NCBI GenBank assembly: GCA_045110675.1
Contig: JBGCGJ010000008.1
Location: 1-64,000, forward strand
Direction: 5' to 3'
DNA: 64,000 bases
Origin: JBALVT01 sp045110675
GTDB taxonomy: Bacteria; Pseudomonadota; Gammaproteobacteria; Pseudomonadales; Halieaceae
The translations under genes were made by a program, and so were the position numbers. Below the pieces are notes generated by a model. The model was not told the DNA's origin. It ran no database searches and saw only the letters and a program-made list of their open reading frames with translations. The stretch's first letter is position 1. Every line of letters starts with the position of its first letter. This document shows positions 53,237 through 61,774 of the stretch, piece after piece.

Positions 53237-53670
53237 CTCTCCTCCCTATGCTTTAGATACAGTGCGCTCAATAGTGCGCTTAAGACTGTCAGAAACCATC
53301 GCCCCTTCTCATACGTATTTTTCTTGCGCTTAGTCTCTACATCAGACTTGAAAGCATTGTGAATACGGGATGAAGAGGTGAACGTTAGCACGACATTTTT
53401 TTTCAACGGCCAGGTGCAACAGCTATCACAATGACGAGCTAACTTGGTGAGCATCACGGGATGGAGGTTAGTCTTTCTGGCAGCGTGTATTGGACAAGTA
53501 AACAGTTGCGACAGCTCTAGCAGGACTGGTAGTTACGACTCTTAGAAATGAGGCACCCGGTACACGAAACCGTAGTTTACAAAAAGACTTAAGCACTATC
53601 AGCACTTTTACTTTCGTAAATTTGCATGTGCCTGTCATTCAATAATTGAATACTAAGAGGTGTTGTATAA
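53237..53670. other. Intergenic before cytochrome c gene
   Basis: A 128-codon minus-strand frame (53071-53457) overlaps the two-TM gene antisense and has no recognised domain, so I treat it as spurious. No repeat or terminator was identified. Confidence 0.35.
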
Positions 53671-54102
53671 ATGAGGACGGAAAACGTGACGATTGTGCTG
53701 TTTGCAGTGTTCGCCCTGGGTTTGCCACTTTGGGGAATGAGTCAAAATGAACCTGCGCCAAACAACCATGCTTGTTATGGCAGTTGCTATCAGGAATGGA
53801 AAGCCGTCACCGGGGGGATAGTAGCAATTGAACAAGCAGCCATTAAGGTTAAACGGGAAGCATCTCCACAGCAGCTCGGAGAGGCGGCTTACACCGGATG
53901 CATTGCCTGCCACGGAGCACAGGGTGAGGGCGGTATAGGTCCTATGCTTGCGGGACAATCTACTGAGGAAATTATCGCCAAGCTAAATCAGTATAAGAAG
54001 GGCGAAACTAGAGGAAACCAGAGTGCGATGATGTGGAGTCAAGCTGGTCTACTTGAGAGCTCTGATATAGAGAATATCGCTGCTTATATACAGGCTATGT
54101 GA
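53671..54102 (+). CDS. c-type cytochrome
   Basis: 143 aa. Signal peptide (VTIVLFAVFALGLPLWGMSQ). Heme site CIACH in EAAYTGCIACHGAQGEGGIG, with downstream QSAMMWSQAGLLES (Met ligand) and DIENIAAYIQAM. This is a class I cytochrome c of the cytochrome c5/c553 type. An extra N-terminal Cys pair (HACYGSCYQEW) does not form CxxCH, so it may make a disulfide. It precedes an SDR with a 16-bp gap. Confidence 0.9.
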   Translation: MRTENVTIVLFAVFALGLPLWGMSQNEPAPNNHACYGSCYQEWKAVTGGIVAIEQAAIKVKREASPQQLGEAAYTGCIACHGAQGEGGIGPMLAGQSTEEIIAKLNQYKKGETRGNQSAMMWSQAGLLESSDIENIAAYIQAM

Positions 54103-54118
54103 AGTTCGTTTTAGCGAG

Positions 54119-54868
54119 ATGACACAAGGTAACTGCCTGGCAATAAATCGTCTTAATGTCGTCATTGTAGGGAATGGTGCTATCGGCTCAGCTTTGCTGG
54201 AAAAGTTGTTACAGCGCGAGGAGCTGCAGCATGTAGTTGTTCTCGGGCGCAGTGCTCATACTGCCCCAGAGGACGAGCGTGTTACGCACCTGACCTTCGA
54301 TGCCGAGGATCCTCAGTCCGTGATGTTCGCTGCAGGCCAGGCGCAACAGTTGCTGGAGCGCGTTCACCTGCTAATCAATACAGTGGGGTTGCTACACAAT
54401 CAGCATCAAGTTCCCGAGAAACGGCTCAAGGCAGTCGATCCGGGAAATTTACAGAAGTCCTTTCAGGTAAATGCTGTCTTGCTACTTTTACTGTCTCAGG
54501 CATTTAGCAAATTACTGCGTCACGATGAACCAGCGGTTCTTGCCTCCCTTTCGGCGCGGGTAGGAAGTATTGAGGATAACCAACTTGGGGGCTGGTACAG
54601 TTATCGCGCCTCCAAGGCTGCGCATAATATGTTACTGAAAACGATTGCGAGGGAATGGCGTATTAGTCATCGCAACGTTACCGCAGTTGCCTTACATCCA
54701 GGAACCGTTCATTCGCGGCTCTCGGAACCGTACGTATCCGAACATTACAGAAAACGGGTGCTGACACCTACGGAGTGTGCCTGTGCGCTGCTGGATGTCA
54801 TTGGCGAATTGCGGCTTGAAGATTCCGGTAATTTCTATGATTGGCAGGGTAAATCTATCCCCTGGTAG
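54119..54868 (+). CDS. SDR-family oxidoreductase, C-factor-like
   Basis: 249 aa. Cofactor motif VIVGNGAIGSALLEKLLQ, with GNGAIGSA rather than TGxxxGxG; YxxxK in YSYRASKAAHNMLLKTIARE; and substrate-loop ALHPGTVHSRLSEPYV. These are marks of the C-factor (CsgA)-like SDR subgroup common in gammaproteobacteria. Likely NADP(H)-dependent. It is co-transcribed with the small gene after it (18-bp gap). Confidence 0.85.
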   Translation: MTQGNCLAINRLNVVIVGNGAIGSALLEKLLQREELQHVVVLGRSAHTAPEDERVTHLTFDAEDPQSVMFAAGQAQQLLERVHLLINTVGLLHNQHQVPEKRLKAVDPGNLQKSFQVNAVLLLLLSQAFSKLLRHDEPAVLASLSARVGSIEDNQLGGWYSYRASKAAHNMLLKTIAREWRISHRNVTAVALHPGTVHSRLSEPYVSEHYRKRVLTPTECACALLDVIGELRLEDSGNFYDWQGKSIPW

Positions 54869-54886
54869 GTAAAGAGGATTCATACG

Positions 54887-55114
54887 ATGGCAGTGGACCA
54901 CGAAGCTATTCGAAAAATTCTCGGAGAGCAGGATGAAAACGCCGATAACAGTCTGCGCGCCAAGTCATTGCAACGAGCGATGAGTCAGCAGGTACCCAAG
55001 ACATTAACACCCCATGAATGGGAGCAGTGGTACGCTGAGCATGGTGTTCCTGAAAGCCACAGAGCGAAGGGCACAAAAGTAAAAAAGGCCTGGTGGCGTT
55101 TCTGGGTTAGTTAG
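54887..55114 (+). CDS. Conserved-looking 75-aa protein of unknown function
   Basis: 75 aa with strong Shine-Dalgarno (AAGAGGATT). Charged and helical, with a Trp-rich end (KAWWRFWVS) and the central phrase PHEWEQWYAEHGVPESHRA. No TM or signal peptide. Such small proteins are often found next to C-factor-like SDRs in marine gammaproteobacteria, but I cannot name a function. Confidence 0.65.
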   Translation: MAVDHEAIRKILGEQDENADNSLRAKSLQRAMSQQVPKTLTPHEWEQWYAEHGVPESHRAKGTKVKKAWWRFWVS

Positions 55115-55283
55115 GTGGCACGAAGGCGCCACCAAATGATAAAAAGCGCGTTGGAACGATGTGCACCCTTGCATTTATCTCGCGTTAGTTGCTAGAGGGT
55201 GGCTCTGAGGTATAGGGCAAAATAAGAGCATTTGCTGGTACTCCCGAGGGCAGGAGTTCCCCCGGTTTGGCAATGGCCTAATG

Positions 55284-55577
55284 CTATTCTTGTTCTCCGC
55301 GTAGTCGAAGTAACCATGAGCTTTGATTTTTTTCAGCATCATGGAATACAGCCACTGTGAAGAAGAACATCAAAAGCAACACGATATGAGCGGCAATACT
55401 AATTCCGAAGTAAATGATGCTTCCCAGATAAATAGCAAACACACCACTCCACATAAAACCTAGAATTATCATGATAAACATCCTACTAGTTGGGTCAGGT
55501 ATGTGCCTTAGTGGGTTCTTACTTGAGTCAAAAATGTATTGGTAGAAATTATAGATCTGGAGTCCAAAATTTTTCAT
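55284..55577 (-). CDS. Small two-TM protein, paralogue of 52955-53236 gene
   Basis: 97 aa. TM helices MFIMIILGFMWSGVFAIYLG and AAHIVLLLMFFFTVAVF. The core lines up with the 52955-53236 protein (see there). It ends with an Arg-rich tail. It faces the opposite direction, so the two copies flank the cytochrome-SDR genes in inverse orientation. Confidence 0.75.
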   Translation of the reverse strand: MKNFGLQIYNFYQYIFDSSKNPLRHIPDPTSRMFIMIILGFMWSGVFAIYLGSIIYFGISIAAHIVLLLMFFFTVAVFHDAEKNQSSWLLRLRGEQE

Positions 55578-55638
55578 TCTAAATCCTTAAATTGAATAAC
55601 ATCTGCTCTTAATCTTACGGACGTTCATCGCAGTTGGA

Positions 55639-56796
55639 TTGGTGCAGAAATACTACTTTGCGATTTCACCCCCGATATGTTGCAGGACATCCGCATGTGA
55701 TCTGTACATAGTTAAAGTCTATTTGTGTTGTCTATGCGCATATCCATCGAGTCAACAAGAAAATAACGATGCTTTTTGTTCGCTCGGTTTGATCGGGATT
55801 AACATCCCGCTCTCGCGCGACTGCCGAGTCTTTTGTTCATACAGCAGCGCCGATCGTGGCCGCGTAACAGGTCTGGGATTGTTGCTGGAGGCCCTTGGAC
55901 ACGAGATCTTCCTTGATCATAAAACGATAAAACCGGGTAGCCGCTGGCAAACCAGCTTGCAGACGGGATTGGATCAAGCGGATGTATTGCTCGCCTACTG
56001 GACCAGAAGCGCTTCATTGTCTGAATGGGTTCGCAAGGAAATCGAGTATTTTCACGTGCACTATCCGCATCGCCTCATCGTTCCGGTACTGGGCGATGAA
56101 ACTCCTCTGTCGGAGTTGCTGGACGGTTATCAACATAGCGATTTCTGCCCCTTGATCAACGAGCTGCTCTTACTGAAAAGAACAATGGCGAGCCAGGGTG
56201 CGAAGCCTGCTCAAATTCAAGTTGCTATCTCGAAGAGGCTTGGAGAGGCCGGAATTGAACTGGAGGGAAAAGATCTGGAAAAACTGTTCAAGCTGTTCGC
56301 CACCGCTGGTTTTCTTGGCCTGATTAGCGCCCCCGTCTTGAACTTCCAGGCAGCGGGTAACCGTATCATTGAACTACTCGCACAACTCAGTCGCTACGAG
56401 TGGATGTCGTTCGGGACGGTCGCCCTGTTGGGAGCTATTTTCTGCAATATCGCCGGCCACACTCAGGATACTGCCAGTGGATTCTCCGACAGTGGAAGCG
56501 AGGAATACCCATCGGCAAAAGTACTGCCCACGGATGTCTGGCTGGGGATGTGGACATTGACCGATAGCACTAGCAATAACAGTGGTAAAAGCGATACTTT
56601 TCGCATCATAAGGACATGCAACGAGTATGCGCTGAGCAGGGAAAAGGGCGCCATCATTCTTCAGATAATCCCGGAGCATCTTCGCTTTACCGAAGGGCTG
56701 AATGAGTACGTTGCGACGATGCAACCAGGTGGTGTAGCCGAAGTTATCGTCACGTCCACAGCCACTGCGCAGCCGCACACTGGCAGAGAGTTGTAG
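55639..56796 (+). CDS. Membrane-anchored TIR-domain protein
   Basis: 385 codons; the first 57 are doubtful, because no start has a good ribosome-binding site and the TIR begins at about 63. TIR motifs: RVFCSYSSADRGRVTGLGLL (box 1), HEIFLDHKTIKPGSRWQTSL, VLLAYWTRSASLSEWVRKEI with catalytic-type Glu134. A helical region and TM (FGTVALLGAIFCNIAG) follow, then a C-terminal domain of about 100 aa. Many bacterial TIR proteins cleave NAD; this one's membrane tether and solitary position suit a stress or defence sensor. The function is inferred. Confidence 0.75.
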   Translation: MVQKYYFAISPPICCRTSACDLYIVKVYLCCLCAYPSSQQENNDAFCSLGLIGINIPLSRDCRVFCSYSSADRGRVTGLGLLLEALGHEIFLDHKTIKPGSRWQTSLQTGLDQADVLLAYWTRSASLSEWVRKEIEYFHVHYPHRLIVPVLGDETPLSELLDGYQHSDFCPLINELLLLKRTMASQGAKPAQIQVAISKRLGEAGIELEGKDLEKLFKLFATAGFLGLISAPVLNFQAAGNRIIELLAQLSRYEWMSFGTVALLGAIFCNIAGHTQDTASGFSDSGSEEYPSAKVLPTDVWLGMWTLTDSTSNNSGKSDTFRIIRTCNEYALSREKGAIILQIIPEHLRFTEGLNEYVATMQPGGVAEVIVTSTATAQPHTGREL

Positions 56797-56989
56797 TTAA
56801 TAAAAGTGCCCGGCTATAGCCCCAGAATTCAACCGTGCATTCGAGCGCAAGCGTCTTGATCCAAGACCGATGCGCCCATGGCCATTTTTGCATGGCCTTT
56901 GGCCTGTTCGGCTCTCGCTGGCTTCAGCGCAATCAGGCAATATTTCTTACATTATCGATTCACCCAATTGAAACCCAGGGAGTAAACCC

Positions 56990-57634
56990 ATGACTGAAGT
57001 TATAGACACCTACTGGTCCTTTCGCAGTCCTTATTCTTATCTTGCGATACCGGACCTGTTGCGCCTGCGCGACGACTACGGTGTAGATATCGCGCTGCGT
57101 GTGGTTCTCCCCATCGCCGTCCGCGACCCGGAAAAAGTATTTGATCCGAATAACCTCAAGCCCATGAAGTACATCGTGATGGATGCAAAGCGCCGCGCCG
57201 AGTACCTGGGATTACCCTACAGATTCCCTGCCAAACCGGACCCGGTGGTTCAGGACCTGCAAACCCTCACCGTGCCGGAAGAACAACCCTATATCTATCG
57301 TCTCTGCAAAATGGGCGTGGAGGCGCAACGCCGTGGCAGGGGCCTTGAGCTGGCAGCGGGGGTATCACGCCTGATCATGGGCGGTACCGAAAACTGGGAC
57401 CAGGGCGACCACCTGGCGAACGCCGTGGCCTCCGCTGGCCTGGACCTGGCTGAACTGGACGCTGCTATCGCCGATGGGGACCACATGGCTGAAATCGAAC
57501 AGAACCAGCAGAAACTGGATTCAGCCGGTCACTGGGGTGTGCCTACCATGGTCCTGCGTGATGAGCCTTTTTTCGGCCAGGACCGCATCGATACCCTTAG
57601 ATGGCGTCTGGACCAGTATGGACTGATGAAGTAG
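56990..57634 (+). CDS. DsbA-family/2-hydroxychromene-2-carboxylate isomerase-like protein
   Basis: 214 aa with good Shine-Dalgarno (CAGGGAG). N-terminus VIDTYWSFRSPYSYLAIPDL has S-P-Y-S in place of the DsbA CxxC, as in HCCA isomerases/GST kappa. C-terminal GHWGVPTMVLRDEPFFGQDR also fits. Likely a glutathione-dependent isomerase acting on aromatic ring-cleavage products. No other gene of that pathway is adjacent, but a Rieske dioxygenase lies 4 kb away. Confidence 0.9.
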   Translation: MTEVIDTYWSFRSPYSYLAIPDLLRLRDDYGVDIALRVVLPIAVRDPEKVFDPNNLKPMKYIVMDAKRRAEYLGLPYRFPAKPDPVVQDLQTLTVPEEQPYIYRLCKMGVEAQRRGRGLELAAGVSRLIMGGTENWDQGDHLANAVASAGLDLAELDAAIADGDHMAEIEQNQQKLDSAGHWGVPTMVLRDEPFFGQDRIDTLRWRLDQYGLMK

Positions 57635-57796
57635 TAGTTTTGAACGAGAGAGGGGAAATCAAACGGGCGTGCAAATCAAAGGTGTGAGAATTGGGAACGC
57701 CACTCTGATTCCTTAAGTTTCGTTACTCAAAATGGACTGCTGCTACCTCAAAAGATGGGCGGAGGTGACAAAAACGTCATTTGGTTGTGGAAACGA

Positions 57797-58726
57797 TTAC
57801 TCAGAATGCTCACTCCTTGCTTCAATTGCGGCCTTTTTTTCCAACTGGAAGGTAAACTTGTTCTTTACACCGTGCCTCTCTACCGGCTCCCCATCGACCA
57901 GCGTTAGCTCATAGCGGAAACGCTTCGCAGCTGCAATCGAGACTTCATCGAATATTCGCTCTGGCGAAGAGTCCACCACACGAATATTGGTAGTACGACC
58001 AACTCGATCAACACAGTATTCCACTATTACATAACCCTCTACTCCCGCGTACTGAGCTCGACGTGGATATCTTGGTGCAAACTTCGCAACCCCATGTTCT
58101 TTCTTAAGAGACTCCACCTCTGCTTCTGAGTGGGGTGCCACCATAATGTCACCCTCTGGTATTTCAAAGAACTTTTCAGCGGCTTCGTACCCTAAGTCGG
58201 CTGACCTATTTAGATACATGAATGCTGTATCCTGATCTTTGTCAGTTCCCAGTCCAAGTAGGTACATCCAGAATAACGAGTATGCAGCGTGCGGCATTTT
58301 GCGATTGGCGGCGAGCGTGAACCAGTAAAGGGAGTCTCTATAGCTTTGCTTCACGCTATTTCCTTTGGCATAGAGCGCTCCAAGTATTGACTGTCCCACG
58401 GGATGTCCTTGCTCGGCTGCTTTTGTGCACCACACGAAAGCTTGGTCATAGTTTTCAGGATAACCCTTGTTCCCATATGTGTAACCTTGGCAGCGTTCTA
58501 GCATTTCAGCAACGTCCTTCAACCCACCGCGCAGGACGTCCGCTTCGTCGGAGATAATCTCTTCAAATTCGTCAAACAACTCCGTTCGTGCGACGCTTTT
58601 TGTCGATACTGATTCCACACTTGCTGAGCTGGACGATATGGGCTCCGGCTTTTCAGCAGCATTGGCGGCACAGCCAATAAGTGTTGCGAAAACTATGAAA
58701 ATGCTGGGCAATCGAAAATCTTTCAT
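57797..58726 (-). CDS. Sel1-repeat protein with TonB C-terminal domain
   Basis: 309 aa. Signal peptide with LIGC lipobox (FIVFATLIGCAANAAE). Sel1-like helical repeats (AFVWCTKAAEQGHPVGQSIL, LYWFTLAANRKMPHAAYSLF, AFMYLNRSADLGYEAAEKFF). The TonB_C domain is complete: FAPRYPRRAQYAGVEGYVIV, ... SSPERIFDEVSIAAAKRFRY. Probably an envelope protein that binds TonB-type partners. Monocistronic. Confidence 0.85.
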   Translation of the reverse strand: MKDFRLPSIFIVFATLIGCAANAAEKPEPISSSSASVESVSTKSVARTELFDEFEEIISDEADVLRGGLKDVAEMLERCQGYTYGNKGYPENYDQAFVWCTKAAEQGHPVGQSILGALYAKGNSVKQSYRDSLYWFTLAANRKMPHAAYSLFWMYLLGLGTDKDQDTAFMYLNRSADLGYEAAEKFFEIPEGDIMVAPHSEAEVESLKKEHGVAKFAPRYPRRAQYAGVEGYVIVEYCVDRVGRTTNIRVVDSSPERIFDEVSIAAAKRFRYELTLVDGEPVERHGVKNKFTFQLEKKAAIEARSEHSE

Positions 58727-58850
58727 CGAGGGTTGACCTTTCCTTGAGGTGTGACGAGTATCTTTGGCTCTTTCTCTGGAAGCTGTTCAGGAAGCACTAT
58801 TTTTACGCGCGGAGTCAGCGATGCCAGAGGCTATCGTACTATAGCAAAAA

Positions 58851-58982
58851 GATAATCGGGGACAGACCACCATTAGCGAAGGATTTTGGTCGTCCAGTTA
58901 GACTGGGATAAATCTTCCGCTCTAGAGCAACTGCCGATTAACACATCAGAGGTGATGTAACCTGTGGTCTGCCCCCGTTTTT
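58851..58982. repeat. GGGGACAGACC repeat, long copy
   Basis: It starts GATAATCGGGGACAGACCAC and ends GTGGTCTGCCCCCGTTTTT, forming inverted ends. The first 57 bases match the copy at 59694 with only about three differences. Such ends are known around REP-associated tyrosine-transposase elements; this copy has no gene. Confidence 0.75.
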
Positions 58983-59031
58983 CCTACTGAAGTAGTAAGG
59001 GCTTTAACCCGCTAAAGCTCTTTGATCTTTC
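58983..59031. other. Spacer between repeat and lipoprotein gene end
   Basis: Short AT-rich spacer without recognised elements. Confidence 0.3.
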
Positions 59032-59577
59032 CTATTGTTTTATTGGAATAAAGTTGTTTGCTAGGTGACTTGATAACTCACAGTTGTTGCTAATAATCAC
59101 CACGTGATACTCGCCTACAAGCACGGTGTCATAACAGGTATTAAGTAGCGCTTCGAGGCCCGCGGTGCGCGACTCTTTCAACTTGTATCGCCAAATTGTA
59201 AGGTTGTTGATAACAGCTTTTTCCACTGTTTGGAGAAGTTCTGACGTTGGCTCAGAAAATTCCCTTGTATCGGAATTTAATCTAACGTGTATTCTGTCGG
59301 TATCGAAATGACTAGGGTGTGGGGCTATCCGTTCATATCGATCCACTGGTATCGAAAACCGAAGCTCTGTAACTTCTCGATCTCCCAGACTGGATGCCCT
59401 ACCCACAAAAGATTTTGGTATTGGAAAAAATCCAACTCCAACATCGATGTAGGTATAGTTCCCGCTGATCATCGCTTCGGAGTGAACTTTTGGGTTCGAA
59501 GCGGTGCCGCAAGAAGAAGCCAAAAATATAAAGCCAAAAAAAATAATAGAAAATGCTCTTTGATACATACATTTCAT
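59032..59577 (-). CDS. Lipoprotein of unknown function
   Basis: 181 aa. Signal: MKCMYQRAFSIIFFGFIFLA-SSC. The mature part has mixed beta strands (TYIDVGVGFFPIPKSFVG, DTDRIHVRLNSDTREF) and two late cysteines (NTCYDT, SNNCEL) that may pair. No family is recognised. It sits between two copies of the repeat family, so it may have been acquired together with them. Confidence 0.65.
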   Translation of the reverse strand: MKCMYQRAFSIIFFGFIFLASSCGTASNPKVHSEAMISGNYTYIDVGVGFFPIPKSFVGRASSLGDREVTELRFSIPVDRYERIAPHPSHFDTDRIHVRLNSDTREFSEPTSELLQTVEKAVINNLTIWRYKLKESRTAGLEALLNTCYDTVLVGEYHVVIISNNCELSSHLANNFIPIKQ

Positions 59578-59693
59578 TATGAGTTCCTGGTATTTAGCGG
59601 CATCTGGCCAAGAGTCTGTTATCTTCGAAAAGTTGTTGAAGGACCCGTCCAGTATAATACGTGCGCGGATCAGCCTGAGCTACTTCAGGAAGG

Positions 59694-59774
59694 GATAATC
59701 GGGGACAGACCACCATTAGCGAAGGTTTTTGGCCGTCCAGTTACACTGGGCTGGTTCAGTCTGTCCCCGTTTTT
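59694..59774. repeat. GGGGACAGACC repeat, short copy
   Basis: 81 bp from GATAATCGGGGACAGACCAC to CAGTCTGTCCCCGTTTTT, with the inner inverted pair GTCCAGTTACACTGG. It is a shortened relative of the copy at 58851-58982. Confidence 0.75.
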
Positions 59775-59798
59775 CGTTTTTTATGGCGGAGCCAGACT

Positions 59799-60305
59799 CT
59801 AACTAATCCCGCGCGAGTAACTTGTTAAATTCTGTTGCATAACCTTGAAATATATAAATTGCATGAGTACTCCAAATAGCTGGCCAGTGAGCAGCCAAGT
59901 ATAACTTGGTGCGTTACTTGCCCCCCCGGATATTGCGAAACCGATAAACCCTCCATAGAAAGCACCAAGCGCTAAACCAACACCCCAAACCTGAATACCA
60001 ACTGGTAGAGACAAAGCTGCTAATCGGAGAAAGAAAGCCTTTCCATCACCGGATTTATTCGTTTCATAAAGTAGATGCATACCCCAATATTGAATGGACG
60101 CGAAGACGATAAGATTCAATACTTGATACCACCACGAGAAATTCTCCCCGGCTGAACAAGTAACTACAACAGGGATAGCGATATAGCTCGCAAATATCAT
60201 GCTGTAGACCAGCAGTTGACTAAAAGCCAAATCTTCCGACACATCGTCGTGATGCAATCTTTTCGATAATTCTCGTGAATTGAGAAAATACAGTTCTTTG
60301 ATCAT
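59799..60305 (-). CDS. Four-TM membrane protein
   Basis: 168 aa. Four TM helices (SQLLVYSMIFASYIAIPVVV, YQVLNLIVFASIQYWGMHLL, FFLRLAALSLPVGIQVWGVG, WLLTGQLFGVLMQFIYFKVM). The layout resembles small Yip1-like membrane proteins, but I cannot assign a family. It begins with a cytosolic N-tail of about 30 residues. Confidence 0.7.
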   Translation of the reverse strand: MIKELYFLNSRELSKRLHHDDVSEDLAFSQLLVYSMIFASYIAIPVVVTCSAGENFSWWYQVLNLIVFASIQYWGMHLLYETNKSGDGKAFFLRLAALSLPVGIQVWGVGLALGAFYGGFIGFAISGGASNAPSYTWLLTGQLFGVLMQFIYFKVMQQNLTSYSRGIS

Positions 60306-60690
60306 AACTTCCCTTTATGTTTACCGCCTAGTTATCCGGCAGGCGCTAGATACTAGCGATCCGCGATATTTAACCTCGACGTAAATTGACTTCTGAGGCA
60401 AACCAGCCTTTTGTTGATTTTGCTAGGGCAATAAGCATGTGAAGAATTTTGAAACCCCAAATAGAACATCTCTAGAAGCGATTAGGATAGCAGAATCGAT
60501 AGTAGTGACTCAGACAATTCTGATCTACGGTCCGGGGTATCTCTGTATAAGCAGAAGGCTACGACCCTTGAGGGAAAACAGTTTCCCTCGATACTTGATA
60601 CAAGCAAATGCGTATGCCCGTTTCCGCAAAGGCATGCGATATTGTTGAGATACGAACTAGAGCGCTATACGAAGCAGAAAACGTAAATGA
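60306..60690. other. Intergenic, nothing firm
   Basis: Only short frames in both strands. A small hairpin AGGGAAA/TTTCCCT occurs near 60570-60590. No gene is recognised. Confidence 0.35.
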
Positions 60691-60867
60691 TTTGCCACTA
60701 GACGCTCTCATATAGCGGCAGGCAGCTATGTGCAAACCTATTGCTCGGATCGGAGTCGGCGCCATCCAGACTGGGAAACCTACGGCATTCCAATCCTGTG
60801 GACGGATGGCGGCCGGGTCAACGTGAGATGCATAGGGCATAACCTAAAAGAACTGTCACCTATGTGA
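60691..60867 (+). pseudogene. Possible PilZ-domain fragment
   Basis: The frame between stops at 60688 and 60865 encodes SRRHPDWETYGIPILWTDGG, then RVNVRCIGHNLKELSPM. RRHP...GIPILW followed by a short beta pair is like the first half of a PilZ domain, after which a TGA ends it where the second half should be. No start or ribosome-binding site is clear. Could be a decayed PilZ gene or chance. Confidence 0.3.
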
Positions 60868-60889
60868 TCGGAAAGCACCCCTAGCAAAA

Positions 60890-60966
60890 TGGCCCGCCCT
60901 TCAGGATTCGAACCTGAGACCTTCCCCTTAGGAGGGGGACGCTCTATCCAGCTGAGCTAAGGGCGG
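60890..60966 (-). tRNA. tRNA-Arg(CCT)
   Basis: 77 nt including the encoded CCA. Acceptor stem CCGCCCT/AGGGCGG with discriminator G, D-arm TAGCTCAGCTGGATAGAGC, anticodon stem TCCCC/GGGGA with loop CTCCTAA (anticodon CCT, reading AGG), and T-arm CAGGTTCGAATCCTG. All arms pair. It lies between the TetR gene and the PilZ-like fragment. No repeated tRNA 3' end was seen elsewhere in the window that would indicate an integrated island. Confidence 0.95.
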
Positions 60967-61025
60967 AGAATGAACGCTGCGGATTATCCTGAACGCAGCA
61001 GGCTAAGGCAAGAACTCAAACCGCT

Positions 61026-61643
61026 TTAGCTCACTAACATCGCTCGAATAACCCGATGCAGTAGCGTCTTCTGCCGGGCAATATTTTCCGGAGAAGTCAG
61101 TTCACCGCTCGCCATTGTCTCGTAGGCTCTTTGCGCCAAAAAGTATCCGGTGGTGATGTTGAACAGGGCAATCACATTGATAGCCAGGGCCTCACGGCTC
61201 AGGTCATCCGATGAATTCAAGTCTGCCATGCTCTGAATACCCTGGCTGAAGAGTTTCTCCAACCAGCCGTGTATCAATTGATTCCCTATCGATTCTTTAT
61301 CCCCCTGCATCGCCTGTTGGAAGAGGGCGGCTATCTGTGGGTGGTCCAGCAGCAGGTCTGTCATCACTGAGGGCAGGTCGGTGTAGTCCCTAAGGTCCGA
61401 CGCCTGCTCCAGGTGCCAGGTCATCGCCTCAGCCATGGGGTTTAGCGCCCTGTGCAACACCGCTTCGTAAAGCGCCTGTTTTCCCGCAAAGTAATTGTAG
61501 AGACCGGGTTCCTTGATACCTGTTTGCTCTGCAATCTGCCGCAAACTGGTGCCGTCATAGCCGTGAGTCGCAAACAGGTCCTCTGCCGCATCCAGTATTC
61601 GGATGGAGGTGAGTTCGCCTTTGGTCTTCTTTGTCGCTTCCAT
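61026..61643 (-). CDS. TetR-family repressor divergent from Rieske dioxygenase
   Basis: 205 aa. HTH: IRILDAAEDLFATHGYDGTSLRQIAEQTGIKEPGLYNYF (residues about 12-52, in two parts). C-terminal half includes LNPMAEAMTWHLEQ and DDLSREALAINVIALFNITT, a TetR_C-type ligand pocket. The divergent layout with the dioxygenase genes, and the two matching repeats in the 131-bp gap, point to local control of both transcripts by the dioxygenase substrate or product. Confidence 0.9.
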   Translation of the reverse strand: MEATKKTKGELTSIRILDAAEDLFATHGYDGTSLRQIAEQTGIKEPGLYNYFAGKQALYEAVLHRALNPMAEAMTWHLEQASDLRDYTDLPSVMTDLLLDHPQIAALFQQAMQGDKESIGNQLIHGWLEKLFSQGIQSMADLNSSDDLSREALAINVIALFNITTGYFLAQRAYETMASGELTSPENIARQKTLLHRVIRAMLVS

Positions 61644-61660
61644 GGGCTTCCCGGGTATAA

Positions 61661-61680
61661 ATTAATGAATGATTGTTAAA
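61661..61680. promoter_or_regulatory. Putative TetR operator near TetR gene
   Basis: ATTAATGAATGATTGTTAAA, 18 bp upstream of the TetR ATG. It matches the element at 61745-61764 in its first eight bases and several later positions (ATTAATGA-N-TGAT). Confidence 0.45.
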
Positions 61681-61744
61681 AATTGATCAAAAAATAGCAA
61701 GTACACCTCGATTTGGCCCTTTGAGAGCGCTTATACTAGTAAAA

Positions 61745-61764
61745 ATTAATGACTGATAATTTAA
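61745..61764. promoter_or_regulatory. Putative TetR operator near dioxygenase genes
   Basis: ATTAATGACTGATAATTTAA, 11 bp upstream of the dioxygenase ATG and just downstream of a TATACT -10-like hexamer (61732-61737). Binding here would block transcription. Confidence 0.45.
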
Positions 61765-61774
61765 TGGTGTCTCC

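Noticed and set aside
53071..53457. 128-codon minus-strand frame
   Set aside because: It runs antisense through the two-TM gene, has no ribosome-binding site and no domain.
60890..60966. tRNA-Arg as the attachment site of a genomic island
   Set aside because: No second copy of the tRNA 3' end and no integrase gene were found in the window.
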